DNA of 64,000 nt, taken from positions 21,142,001-21,206,000 of the forward strand of contig OZ316895.1 of assembly GCA_973895155.1 (NCBI GenBank), in the 5' to 3' direction. Both the position numbers and the translations under genes were made by a program. The number at the start of each line of letters is the position of its first letter. Position 1 is the first letter of the stretch. The notes beneath the pieces were generated by a model that was not told the origin of the DNA, did not search any database, and saw only the letters and a program-made list of their open reading frames with translations. This stretch comes from Marsupella aquatica. Its lineage: Eukaryota > Marchantiophyta. Below, one piece after another: positions 12,558-24,470 of the stretch.

Positions 12558-14880
12558 AAAATTTTCACTAAAAGCTACCTGTCCAGGCAATACATATGTG
12601 CCCTGGCAATTTTAGATGGAAGTTCCTTTTAATTTTCTAGAATGCGTGCCCCCAATGTAAACCAATAATTGCCGCAGTGAAAACCTCAGTACTGGGCACA
12701 AAGCTAGCAGAACAGACCCTATGAGCCAGAACACACGACACCCAAGCGCGCGTGGCAGTGACAAGAACCAACCAAAGGGCCACAGAATGGCCAACTGACA
12801 CGGCCTTTGGCCAGGAGTGGATCAGGGTCACCCCCCTAAAAACAGACATAAATGAGACATGACATGAATCCAATACGTACCTTATCCTGTATCTGGGGTG
12901 AACAGACTCATCCTCCCTAATCAGGAGATTTCTAGTGCTAGTGAGTCTAGGGTGCCAACAAAACTCAAATATTTGTCAATGCAGTGTTCCCTGGCTATAG
13001 TACTACATCTGCTGCACTCTAGTGTTCTGTCATGTTGCTTGCACTCATGCAGAACACCGCATCCATCCTAACTCCAGAATAGTTTTCATAGTGGCTCTCT
13101 TCTTCATCTCTGTCACTGATTTTAGTCAGCATCTGACTCAAAATCCTGATATTTAGACTCACTGGCACTTCCAGCACAATGAATTAGAGTAGCATGACGA
13201 GTAGCATGAAGATTCACAGGAGCTCCATGCATGGAGAAGGAGTTATTAGAGTGAATACATTTGTATTTTGGGCAGATGGCACTTGTGGGAAGTTGACAAG
13301 GCCTCCGCTTGGCAAAAGAATTGTACTCGACTTCTCTGTAATATTGTGGACCATTAGATCTACGTATTTATATAAGCAGAGCTAGGCGTTGATTTTGGCA
13401 AATAAGTACACTCCAGCTTTTTAGAAATATCTTTGTATCATTCCGAGTCCCTTCACCTGGGAGCAAATGTGCATATATATACTAGCACAGACAACACTGG
13501 TATCCCCACAAATAGTTGGAGGTTAATCTATTCTCTCTGTCCACGGTTCCCATCATTCACTCTGCATCCATATATGACATACCCAAAGGCTCCCTCAAGC
13601 TGACGTTGTTTCAGGTTGGAATCGCCATTGATGATTGAAACGTACGCTGCCAAGAGTACTTGGTAAGACTTTTAATTAGTGGATGTCTGTCGTCCTTTTA
13701 GCTACAAACTTGGCCCCAGACTTGGCCTCAAATGATTGGAAAGAGAGCCCATTTGCTATATATGCAAATTAACCTCAACACGCTGCACTAGCAGAATAGT
13801 TACACATGATTGACTATTAAGTGAATGGCTTCACATTATACGTCACATGGTCAACAAATACTCAGCTTTTCTTTCGACCTGTCCACTATATAAATCAAAG
13901 CATTTCTTAATTCTTCTCAGTTTATGATAAATATATGATCAGGGTGACACAGGAAATTCAGAAGGGGTTTAATATATCACCTGCCCACCCATGCGAGATG
14001 CATGGATGCTTTGACCGATATATGCGCCGTGTCGATCGATCGTGGCCAACGACTGGAGTCAACATATGATGGTCACAGAACTGGACCGAAGCTCATCGAA
14101 ACCAGCTTTCTAAACCAACGATCACACCAGAAGGTAACAAGCCCTGCACAAAGACACCACTTCGAAGAATTCTTTCATTCAGGACATTCCTCGGGACATT
14201 CGAGAAAGCCTGATTTTGACTGCTTGCGTGATTTGGTTTGGTACGGTAGATGCATATTAATTAATTTTTCTGTTTAACATTGTGATCGTCTGATCTACCT
14301 GTCTGATATATATCCAGCATCGTAGGTTGATGACGTACATATGACTGCTGGACCGCATCCTAAGCGTTTTAATAAGTGATGATAAGCTTCACAAAATAAG
14401 GGGTAAAGCTAGTCTACTCACGGAATAGAGTACGGAAAGGACATCCGGAAGTTGAGTTGTCGCCCAGAGATGACCGACATCCCCAGAGCGCGAGTGGCCC
14501 CGAAGTATCACAAGTGCTGCCGCTGTTGTCATTAAATAGCGCTACACTGTAGGCACTAGTGTAGCTGTAACGTCATTGATGCTGGCCCGGTATGTTTGCC
14601 TAAAGTGCGCCTGGTACTGAATTGAATAATAATGGAGATTCACAGTCATCAGAGCGGGAGCATGGACGGAACATGCCATAATTTATATGTTTAAATTAGA
14701 TTAGACTATTCAGATGGCAAGAATAATTAATAGAGTTCTGTGTAAAAGCATGACTGCCTAGAAAGTAGAATCTAATTGATAATGATTCCAGACCTGCAGC
14801 GAACAATTCAATTGACTGGTGTACCTGCAATGTTCAGTGGATAGCCGGGAAAAACTTATCCCCGCGACTATCGGCAAGAA
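12558..14880. other. No gene recognised
   Basis: Short open frames only, on both strands. I see no family match, RNA gene or clear tandem repeat. Confidence 0.4.
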
Positions 14881-14939
14881 GCCATTAAGCTGCCAGTCTT
14901 GTGTGCTGAGGATCCACGACACCATTCTGAATCAAGAAT

Positions 14940-16948
14940 CGCGTGTGCAGAACCTCGAGAAGTTTTTCAGGCCCGTTGTATAGAACGAGTTCATACCCCA
15001 AGAACTGTACTAAGGACCCCTGCAACTTTAGCTTGCCGTCAACCGAATTTCTTCGGGCCTGCAACGTGGGGAATTTCACATTAGGTTTGAATGAGTTTAG
15101 GGTTATTACTAAATGATTCATGTTTCAAACAGAAAGAAAATGCAACACTATTTCAGACTGTATTCCAAATTATATAACAAGATTTGTTCACAGAACCCCG
15201 GCCGAGTTGAAATTTCAGGAACGTCAGGAAATTATCGATCAGCAGGAAATCTGGGCTTACCCAGATGCCGCTGAGATATCGAAGGCAAACGTAGTAGTTG
15301 AGGGCAAGTAACTACAAGTAGCAGGCGCCAGAGCGATGCCGAAATTTCCTAGTCACTACACGAAGATACACAAAATTCTGTGAAGACCAGCAAATAATTA
15401 CTGCGGAAGGTCTAATCAAATCATGGCTTCTACACTTCTACGAAAGCATCGATGTAATGGATCGTGTTGGTTAGGGATCAAGTGCGTAACCAGACACAAG
15501 GAGGCAGAGGGTATATATCGAATCCAACCCATTGCGCCGATCCCTGTGAAAATCGAATTCTAGCTAGCTAGATTTCATCAGGGTTGGCCGGGAAGCCATA
15601 CTTCACTCAAACCTGTTTTCGAGACTAGTAAATTACTCTGTAACGGCGATGGGGGAACAGTATTATAGACGAAGACACAGATAGATCGTTCATTGGCTCA
15701 GTGTATGCCGTGGCTGCAATGAAAATAGTTGCAGATCGAACTCGGAGATTTTCCCAAAACTTCGCCCTTGTGTTTTAATTAATCATGTCTTACGGGTTAA
15801 AGAAGCATGATGGCCACTTATATGATGGCCTGGAAACCATTGTGGGTAACAGTCGGCATATAAGACGACGATAAAAATGACACTTTGGGCCGCGAGGCAT
15901 TACTTAAGTATCCATCAACTCACGGGATTCCCGAACGACATTACAGGCATGTGTCTGCAGTGTCTTCCAGGCACGTGCATGCACCTTGAAACTAGAAAGC
16001 CGCGAATTCATAGTTCCGAAGTTCATCCTGGAGGGAGAGAGCTGTATAGAGTAAGCTGTGTCCATGCATGGGGCTTGCCTATAAACTCCAGGATTTCGCC
16101 CATTCCAACTCCGCGCGACTGAGAACGCTCTCTCGGCTTTGATTGCCCAGAAATTTATCAGAACGGATAGTCAGACCATGTCTATAGCTAGCCTGCATAT
16201 CTACACTGTATGTCACCTGCCCATTTTCAATCAAAGCTTATACATGTTTTCAATTCTTCTTCTACAATTTAGATTTAAAGAAGCCATGGGATCAACTTTC
16301 CAAACAGATTGGAACACAAAATGAATCCTTATAACTACAGTAGATCTTCTCCGTACGAGAGCCTTGCTTTTCGAGCATCATCGTATCGAAAATACTTTGA
16401 CTAAGAAATAAGGGTATTAAATTTGATGCTGGCAGGGTACAATCTGTTAGATCGACCGCCCTAACAGGTGAGGGACAACATATCACCGTTATATATTGCA
16501 CAAGTCAACGTACCCTGAACTCTAGCTCATCACTGGAAAGGACATTGATCCCTGCAATTCAGGGAAGGAAACAGCATGCAGCACGCTTCAATTTGGCACG
16601 AAGCAGAAATTGTCCATATCTTTTGCAAAATGAACGTCTCCTTGTAGCGAGATCAAATTTGGGGAATACCTCTCCACGACGAAGACCAAAGGAGCCAGAC
16701 ACAAACATGAGACAGAGTACGTACCGGTATAATGTGAACACAACGGGGTCAACAGCCGAGGTGAAAGCAACTTTGATTAAAATGTTACACCCTGCGAAAT
16801 TCCACTGGACTAGCCCCAACAGAGCATCGAACTTCCACGTACATGGCCAAAGCTTCCCTGCCCCGACTTTCCTGCTAGAACCAGAAGCAACGGACAGTAG
16901 CCATAATCGCTCGTCCCCTTCGCGACTATCTTGTACAGCTTTCACCAC
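14940..16948 (-). pseudogene. Decayed or incompletely resolved WAT1/EamA-type transporter gene
   Basis: The first block (about 16948-16650) is open for 129 codons and contains LVQWNFAGCNILIKVAF and DPVVFTLYRYVLCLMF. This is the N-terminal two-helix pattern of WAT1-related plant membrane transporters, drug/metabolite superfamily. A block near 16480-16400 after an AACAG acceptor contains TLPASNLIPLF, recalling the family's SNLIPAFTF motif. A block starting near 15062 after a GCAG acceptor contains GSLVQFLGYELVLYNGP, recalling GTLVCVGGAxxxLYKGP. These are in correct order. There is no in-frame ATG before the first block, no recognisable exon for the helix after it, and stops separate the pieces. 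I therefore call it a probable pseudogene. A real gene with diverged exons is the alternative. Confidence 0.5.
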
Positions 16949-17369
16949 TCGAGATCATCCACATCTTCACCACTAGCTCACTTGCCAAGAGACGACCCTT
17001 GTCTCCTGCTAGTGTACAATCTATGCAACCCATCGGGCCACCCACCGCTGCTGGTGAGGTTGGAAATGGCCGGCCATTCATCTAAAGCGGGTCCAAATCT
17101 GTCCAGAATACTCAATCGTCATCCAACCCACCAACATTCAAAGCTTCCTCGAATCCTCGGTAGCAATCCATTTTGGAGACGTACCGTTATCTCCAACAGG
17201 GAAAACACTTTAAAGAAATTATAGCTTCTCTATCAAAAACTCTCATTAAAAGATGGAAAACCGGGTTCAGACAAGCTGATACAGGCTTGCACATACCTGA
17301 AGGAAAAATTTACCTTGCATGTAGATACATGCCCAGAATGCCACTAGCAATAGGTTCTTGTGGTAATTC

Positions 17370-17640
17370 TCTGATCCAATACCAAGATCGTCGTGAGCAA
17401 TTGCAATCTATCATGTAGTCTGAGGCGAAGTAGGGCCTCGTCCTCAAGTGCCTAGAATGTCACAACAGTTGCTTCTTTTGGGAAAATACTCGAATCCGAT
17501 ACCAAGATCGTCGTAAGCAAAAATCTTCGTTTTTAATCGGGGCGAGGTAGGGTCAGTCCTCATCTATCCTTGCTCTTTTGGTTGTATGTTCTCAGATCCA
17601 ATCCCAAGATCATCGTAAGCAACAATCACTGTATTTGAGA
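17370..17640. repeat. Diverged tandem repeat, period ~105-120 bp
   Basis: ATCCnATnCCAAGATCnTCG followed by GTnAGCAA recurs at about 17374, 17494 and 17596, each followed by a phrase like GAGGTAGGG.C.TCCTC. Plus-strand frames across it are not recognised as genes. Confidence 0.75.
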
Positions 17641-18164
17641 CGAGATAGGTTCCTCACCCTTGAGCAGTGTGAAAACCCACCATTCGCCGTTCGTACTCCA
17701 CTCTCTCTAGCCATCTCGATGAACGGCAACTGGGGTACTGATCGACTCTTCTGTTTGACTGCAGCCTGCTCCAAAAGCCTTGACCTAACATTCTCTCACT
17801 GGCATTTACCGTTAACGTCCTGGACACCTACACATTATAAAGACCCGGACAAATATATGTTTTGCCCGTTCGACGAAGAACCCTTGGAGTCAGTCCACAC
17901 ATGCAGACTCTCAACTGAGTTGTTGGTAGTTTCAGAGAAAGAAAACCGTGGCGTTGAATTGTTTTCTGTTGTTGGAGAGGAGGAAGCTAGGTTTGGCCAT
18001 GGGTCTGGTTGACAATATGTTTGAAATCTAGATGTCTTTCATCTCGAAAAGGTGACCGGCGTGACGAGATAAGAAGAATTATGCGAGATGGTGTTCTCTA
18101 TCTTTACAGATATGCTTCAATGAAAAGTGAATCTAACTAATAATTCGCTACACTCAGGAGCTAG
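17641..18164. other. No gene recognised
   Basis: A plus-strand open frame of 144 codons (17578-18012) begins inside the repeat above and matches nothing I know. I do not call it. Confidence 0.35.
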
Positions 18165-18200
18165 CCTATGGTCTAGAGTGAAGCCTCTAGACCGTGACTG
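18165..18200 (-). repeat. Hairpin of the dispersed minisatellite family (inverted copy)
   Basis: GGTCTAGAGTGAAGCCTCTA plus GACC is an imperfect palindrome. With the following GTGAC it is the reverse complement of the GTCACCGTCTAGAG..CACTCTAG text of the unit at 3655/4285. It lies directly before the tandem array at 18300. Confidence 0.7.
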
Positions 18201-18299
18201 AGGTGCCAGCCAGTTTCGGGGTGACGCAACGTACAAGTGGGGAAGGCAGTTTCGGGGCCGTGATGCCATGGTGAGGAAGGCAACAGTAGGCGTGAACCA

Positions 18300-18600
18300 C
18301 GCTAGAGCATTCAGGCTATTAGAAAGAAAGTGAGAACTACAGTCATCAGGTGGGGAATGCAACCGTGGGGCTGAGCGAAGCTCGGGCATTCAGGCTATTA
18401 GAAAGAAAAGTGAGAACCACAGTCATCAGGTGGGGAATGCAACCGTGCGGCTGAGCGAAGCTCGGGCATTCAGGCTAGTGGAAAGAAAAGGGAGAACTAC
18501 CGTCATCAGGTGGGAATGCAACCGTGGGCCTGAGCGAAGCTCGGGCATTCAAGCCTGTAGAAAGAAAGTGAGAACTACCGCCATCTTGGAACTGTATCGT
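18300..18600. repeat. 79-80 bp tandem array, four copies
   Basis: GGGCATTCAGGCTA followed by GAAAGAAA.TGAGAACTAC, TCATCAGGTGGGAATGCAAC and CTGAGCGAAGCTC repeats with GCATT landmarks at 18307, 18386, 18466 and 18545. Identity is high, so the array is fairly young. Confidence 0.9.
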
Positions 18601-20085
18601 CCCGTTCGTGAACAGATTTTGGGCTTTTGTTTGGTCCTTCTAGCTAGGTTTCACTGTGTGCACCTTGACCTGGTCAACTTTCTAGCATGGTCTCAGAAGG
18701 TCTGTAAAATCCGGTGTTGCCGGTTCGGCCCCTTGAACTTAGAGTAAAGATCAATTCGATTCTGTTCTAGCTATATATGATACAAGTGCTACGTCGTTTG
18801 ATTGTTGGAGCCCATATGTGTTGAGCTTTTCTGTTCTGCTGAGGGCTTTAATTTGGTCTACGGAGGGTTTCTGCCTAGTTATCAAGTGACTTCGACGTTA
18901 CTTCACTTTTTTCATGATCTCCTAACACTTTCCGGCAACAGGAACTGGCCTTAGAATCTTTTTTCCTCGACCTCTCGAAAAATGTGTTTCCCTTGTGGAC
19001 CCACGATTGATTTTCGGATATCCGCAGTCACTGCACGCTGGGGAGTATAATTGCGTCGATCGCTGCCTTGTGAAAAACTGGCAGGTACGAGAAGTTTTGT
19101 GCTGGGGAACTAAGTCATACATGGACCTGTAACGATGGAAAGCCTTCCCAGTTTTCCTTTCATTTAGGTCGCAGCCTTACAGTGCAGGTATTTCAAGTGC
19201 GTTGGAAATTTCAGGGATTGTGGGGCAGATGCTGAAGTCATCCTTAATGAAAGCATTGTTCGATGAAGAAAATAATTGCTGAATCCATCAAAAGCCTGGG
19301 ATCGGGCAGTTTGCGCGCTTTAGAGTTTTGGGGTCTCGTGAATTGCCCATGATGGATTACATTTGCAACGGACGTAGGGAGATGTCATCTTTTAGTAATT
19401 CGTCGGGCATTGCACTTCAAGTGTCATGCTTTTGAAGGTTCAGATAGTGAGCCAAATAATTAGTGATTGACTCCTTCGGATCTCTATCATGTCCATTCAA
19501 CATCTTCTGAGAACAAGCAAGCCTTTCAGACTTCACACAGTCTTTCTAACTACGTTGAATAAATGAATCTGATCAATACATTGATTCAAGTATTGCTTCT
19601 CGCGAACAGGTTTTCAACAAAGGAGCTTGCTAGAGAAATGAGGTCAAACCGGGACGTTGGGCTTGATTTAATTTCAATGGATTGTATTGAACTTAATTAA
19701 TTCAATGGATTGTGTTCAGGTTAGATTTGTACTGTACCTGATTTCATGGAACAAATGGCAAACCCAAGCATTTTAAATTCCGCACGGTAAAGTCGCGTCC
19801 ATGTTCCCAATCTCGAATTAAAACCGGGATGCACTACTTTACTTGGCCTGTAATATCAACCTAATTACACATGGCCAGTGATAGGCACACTACTAGAATT
19901 TGAGATTGGCCTACCTAAAATAGTAACTGGCATTCCCCTATTGGCTTCCCCGTTTCACGTACCTACCCCCGGATTCAATCTAACGAGTTAAACTGGCGGC
20001 TCTAACAGCAAAAGCCTGTACTCTGTAAATTGTGTGCATGACTGACTAAACTTCCTCCCCAAAAAGATGAACAACTAATGAAAGT
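18601..20085. other. No gene recognised
   Basis: Downstream flank of the PDRG1-like gene on the minus strand. Its 3' untranslated region should lie just below 20086, but I see no decisive polyadenylation signal. Other open frames are short and unrecognised. Confidence 0.4.
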
Positions 20086-22054
20086 TTATCGCTTATTGTC
20101 CTTGAGTTGTACAAAGGCGTTGAGCAGGCTCGAAGGTATCCGATCAGAAAGGCCACCTTTCTGAGACACAACCATTGTTTTCTCCTTCAGAGTGCTTTGC
20201 AAACTTCTGATTCTGCGCTCCAACTGCTTCTCCTCTGCATTGTTTCGATAAAAGGGACGGTTTATAAGTTGAAACGGAATGGAACAAATTATTTCTACAT
20301 GCCACTCAAACCCTTTCCACTGTAAGTGGCGAAGGAAATGAAATCCATTACTTACCCTGAGACAAGACCCTCAAAAAGTCCAGTAATCTCCAAGAAGCAC
20401 GGCATCAGGATCCTTTTCGTTGGCCTGTTTCTGCCATGACGTCACCTCTAGGCGCCCCACGCTCTTTCTAACCATCCTCCTAATACCTTTATGACTTCAA
20501 ACACTAAGTGAACAAGAGGCAACGAACGTTTCATTCTTCTCCGCCTTACAAAAATAATTCAAACTATCTGTCTGTTTCATCTTCCAATTGATTCTTAGCG
20601 ATGTAGCTGTCTTTTGCTTTTGGTTGACAATTCAGCTCCATTCCCTGAGCCAATTTTGCTCAATTCCCTGAGCCAAGCTCCATTCCCTGAGCCAAACTGA
20701 CTCAATTTTGCTTTTGGTATCTTTTGCGTCAGCTCCATTCCCTGATTCTGTTTAGAGAGAAAGAGAATTACTCAATTGAGACATTTCGTTCAATTCTACG
20801 GTGCAGGATGGGAACTTTCTTACCTACTACTACTCAATCCTCCCTGTACCTACCACGGCCCAAAACCCTAAACCCATGATCCGTGTAAAGACGAGGATAA
20901 GAACCCCAGCAACCCACTGGGATAGCAGAATTTCTTACGAATTCAAAATCACGAGTCTCTGCTCAGAGCCTCCAATACTAATCTCTTGAGGGAAATTTTT
21001 CAGCTGGGAATTAAGTAGTGGCAAGCATGCACTTATGAAACATCCTGTTCAAAGCAGAGCAGTACTCTCTGCAGCCATTTAAGCCTTATGAAGAGCAATG
21101 ACGATCATTAGAACTATGGGGCAATCCAAGTACAATTACCTTTTTCTAAGTATAAGTGAGCGCTATGGAAGGGGAGACGAACGAAGACATCGGCACTGCG
21201 ACACATCACCCACGTTGGAGAGGCCCCGTCGTGTTCGCCACAAGTAAGGCATGTCGCTTCTACATGTGGGTTCGGCTCTTCGATGACGGTGACAAGAGGA
21301 CGCTTGGGATTCTGCGATGCGGGCACACTGCTTCGTGATGTCCGAGCTTGCCTCCGCAGCGCAGTGAGCGCTTCCCTGTTACTGTTTCGGGCTTTGTCAC
21401 ACTCCACCATCTGCTCATCGTCAGAGACCAGCCTCGTGAAAAGGCTCGAATTGACTGGACACTAAACAAACCCTCTAAGACCGATGCAGTAGGGTTTAGG
21501 GTAACTCAGAAAGGATATCGAACAGTGAAGACTCCTTTGTAAAAGAGTAGGGTCAATAACCACGGATCTCCAAAGAACGGTCTAATGATCAGAACAACAG
21601 CTAAAGAGGATCCTTCTTAATTTCATTGAAATGACGGACCGATTGATCATGCGTCTGCGAGAGAGCACAAATCTTCCAAGATAAGAAATTTTGATAACAG
21701 GAGAAAGAGAATTCACCTCATGCCGGGTCACCAAGACCTGCTCTGCAGCAAACTCAACATCCGCAAGGCCTTCTTGAAGAAGATGTGTACCCCGGTCCAT
21801 TGATCCGTAATTCGATCTCACAGATGCTGTAATTCCAGTCAACAGATCGCAGGTGAACACATTCTGCGAATCATCATACACAAATCATCCTGGATCAAAT
21901 TGGATTGGATTGGATTCCAATCTCCCGTCGCTGCCCTTAGACCACAAGTTTTCACTGTTTGACCTCACAGATTTATCACACCCAGCCCGAGTCTTGGTGA
22001 TGTGGAATTCCTGGCAAGAGCTGCAGATTGCTCTTCTACTGAAACAGCCAACAT
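20086..22054 (-). CDS. PDRG1-like: PDRG1-like prefoldin-family protein (spliced, four exons proposed)
   Basis: Exons on the minus strand: 21863-21717 (phase 0, GTGAAT donor), 21410-21140 (GTAATT donor, ends phase 1) and 20234-20086 (ends in TAA). Acceptors are GCAG, GCAG and GCAG. A likely first exon is 22054-21980, with ATG at 22054 and donor GTGATA; this one is uncertain. The reading frame is continuous and gives about 213 residues. Motifs match human PDRG1 in order: DVEFAAEQVL, VECDKARNSNREALTALR, DVFVRLPFHSAHLYLEK, then a charged helix LERRIRSLQSTLKEK. PDRG1 is a beta-type prefoldin-like co-chaperone subunit of the R2TP/PAQosome complex, which acts in cytoplasmic assembly of RNA polymerases and related complexes. 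An insert with CLTCGEHDG and a further Cys is not in the human protein. Intron 3 is 905 bases. A minisatellite lies just upstream. Confidence 0.82.
20615..20750. repeat. Short repeat in intron 3 of the PDRG1-like gene
   Basis: AGCTCCATTCCCTGAGCCAA and variants recur four or five times, mixed with CAATTTTGCT and CTTTTGCTTTTGGT. It lies inside the proposed third intron. Confidence 0.75.
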
Positions 22055-22189
22055 GGATAGAATTCGACGAACCCAATTGAAGGTGTGGAAGAAGATTGAG
22101 TTGCAATAAAATCATGAACAAGAATCATGAATCATGAATCGGAAGATCGTATTCTGTCGGGAGAAAGCTTGACACTGTCACAGTACGCA

Positions 22190-22715
22190 GATGCGCACAT
22201 GAACTTTACAGAGTGCCAATGGGCAGAGTTACTTTACAGTGTCATGATTACTCGACGAAGCTTACAATGTCATGATGTAAGTGTAAGAGGTAGAGTTTCT
22301 TTACAGTGTCACTAGTCGCAGAACCTTACATTGTCATGATGTAATGGAAGAGGTTATGTGCATGGTAACCAAGGGAATCCAACTCCTTCAGTTTAATGAG
22401 TTACTTTACAATGTCACTAGGTGCAGAACCTTACAATGTCAGGATGTAAGTGTATGAGGTTATGTACAAGGTAACCAAGGGAATCCAACTCCTTCAGTTG
22501 AATGAGTTACCTTACAATGTCACTAGATGCCAAACCTTACAGTGTCATGATGTAAGTGTACGAGGTTATGTACAAGGTAACCAAGGGAATCCAACTTCTT
22601 CAGTGAATGAGTTACTTTACAATGTCACTAGTTGCAGAACCTTACAATGTCTCAATGTAAGTGTAAGAGGTTATGTACTACACGGTAACCAAGGGAATCC
22701 AACTCCGATGAGAGC
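22190..22715. repeat. 106-bp tandem array upstream of the PDRG1-like gene
   Basis: GGTAACCAAGGGAATCCAAC occurs at 22364, 22470, 22576 and 22684. Each unit also has GAGTTACTTTACAATGTCAC and CTTACAATGTC...GATGTAAG. The CTTACA..TGTAAG arms form a small hairpin. The array begins about 140 bases upstream of the proposed start codon, so it probably lies in the promoter or 5' leader. Confidence 0.9.
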
Positions 22716-22799
22716 TCAGGCCCTCCATAAACAGGTATGGGAGGAATCCAATCACAAGCTTCGATAATTGGTCAAGGCATGTTGTGTCATCTAGAAAAG

Positions 22800-23135
22800 T
22801 GTAAAACACATTAAACTAGAGTACATTGTCCACCTCAATTAGCGTTAGTCATACTAATTGGGTAGCCTTACATTTTAGCCTTACATTTTCCCGTTTCACA
22901 CAGATGGTGCAAGTCACATGATTTTTGGTGTCACTTTAATGCAGTTCACATAAAATCACACTTTTAGTCACTCTAATTGTAGTGCTCCTGTCATATAGAG
23001 CATATAGAGCGCATACAGAGAATCATAATTGCAGTTCACATGAAGTCACATTTTTAGTTACACTAATTGTAGCACTCCAGTCATATGGAGTGCACGGGAT
23101 AATCATAACAGAGGGCACATAATCATAAGAGAGGG
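22800..23135. repeat. ~89-bp diverged duplication and flanks
   Basis: GCAGTTCACATnAAnTCACA followed by TTTTTAGT.AC.CTAATTGTAG.. CTCCnGTCATAT occurs near 22942 and 23031. A second small duplication, ATAATCATAAnAGAGGGCAC, occurs twice near 23090-23130, beside the LINE end. Confidence 0.7.
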
Positions 23136-23139
23136 CACA

Positions 23140-24470
23140 AAAGTTCTTTTTTTCCAACAAACTGGAAAAGGGCCGGAACCTGCACAAACCACCCAGGAAC
23201 AAAAGCCACCCCAAGCAGCAACCCAGCTAACCGGGAGGCAAAGAGAAAAAGACAAAACCCTAATCAGGCCAAAAGGTTCTGTGCAGCCACCAGGTGGTAG
23301 CCAACACCGAGCCCCTTTGGGCGGTAACCATCATCTTCCTACACCACGAATGTTGCTTGGGGAAATCATACGGATGTTTGTACTTCAGCCAGAGCTGACA
23401 AAAATCAAACGTGGCAGGCAAACCAGAGTACATGTGGTTACTATTCTTCATCCAAATGTTATCCCAATGAGTGAAATCCAGCCAATGGAACAGGGACAAC
23501 TCCTCATCATTCGTTGTCATTGATAGAAAGGACTAAGGCAATTGGACTCTCAGTCTGCTCCTAGGGTTTCAGCACAAGCTGAATCTGGTCCAAGGTTTTC
23601 CTAATTTGCTTGCTTTTCCTAGGTGTGGTGCACCCCTCGTACAAAGACCTGAGGTGATTTTCAGACTATCGGGGGGCCACCCAGGTCAGGGAGACGTCCA
23701 AGGAATTGTGAGTAAATAGCAACGGTTTTTTCTTTCCATATATTGTTGCATACTCCATCAGAATTATAAGCGGCCCAGGTTTCCATTTGTGTGTCCTATC
23801 CTTTCCGCATAAGAAATCATGGTAAACAAATTCTGGTTAGGAAACTTGAGAGCTGGAGACTCCTGCAGGGCATTGTACACTTCTCTCCAAAGCTCGGTCA
23901 CCATTCTGCAGCTGAAAAATAGGTGTTCCGTGTGCTCAAAAGAGTTCTTGCATCTAGCACATACCCCATCACTCATCTTCCAATGGCTTCCCCTACCGTT
24001 GGTGAAAAAGCCATGGTTAAGCATCCGCCAAATCAGAAATCTCACTTTCGGAAACGTCCATCCCCCCCATAAGTTCTTCCAAAGTTGATTCCATTGTTCT
24101 CTGGTCTTCAATTGTCCCCATATCCTGTTAATCTTGGTCACGTCAAGGTTAGACTTCGGTGAACATTGGGTCCAGACCTTATTTGGAAATCTCCATCCAC
24201 GATTTTTCCCTTTCCAAGTCCACTGCCAGCTTTCACATTGGTGTAGATTTCCTTCAAAGAGGCTGTTGCTTCTTCTCAGCATGTCGTAGAACCTGTTGAA
24301 AGCATCAAAACCACAGGGTCGATAGCTCCTAATCCGATTGCAGGGGGTGTCGCTATCCAACCAGCCATCCAGGGAGGAGAAAAGGTCCAAGATCCTTATT
24401 ATGAGGGGGGCACAAAACTTTGACTCATTGACATTCAATAGCACTGTATAAGGACACCAGGTGGTTTAAG
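23140..24470 (-). mobile_element. 5'-truncated LINE (non-LTR retrotransposon) 3' portion
   Basis: The frame at 24444-23764 (minus, 226 residues) encodes the C-terminal zinc-binding region that follows plant LINE reverse transcriptases. FPKVRFLIWRMLNHGFFT precedes CARCKNSFEHTEHLFFSC, then TELWREVY. Upstream, where the reverse transcriptase should be, a stop interrupts the frame, so the copy is 5'-truncated. The open minus-strand stretch 23520-23260 and the tail ending in an A-run (minus strand) near 23150 look like the remaining 3' end. The frame has no ATG near its start and the element cannot be autonomous. Confidence 0.75.

Noticed and set aside
12303-12632. Plus-strand open frames crossing the N gap
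   Set aside because: The central part is 100 unknown bases, so the frame is an artefact.
17578-18012. 144-residue plus-strand frame
   Set aside because: It begins in a tandem repeat and has no family resemblance or clear splice context.
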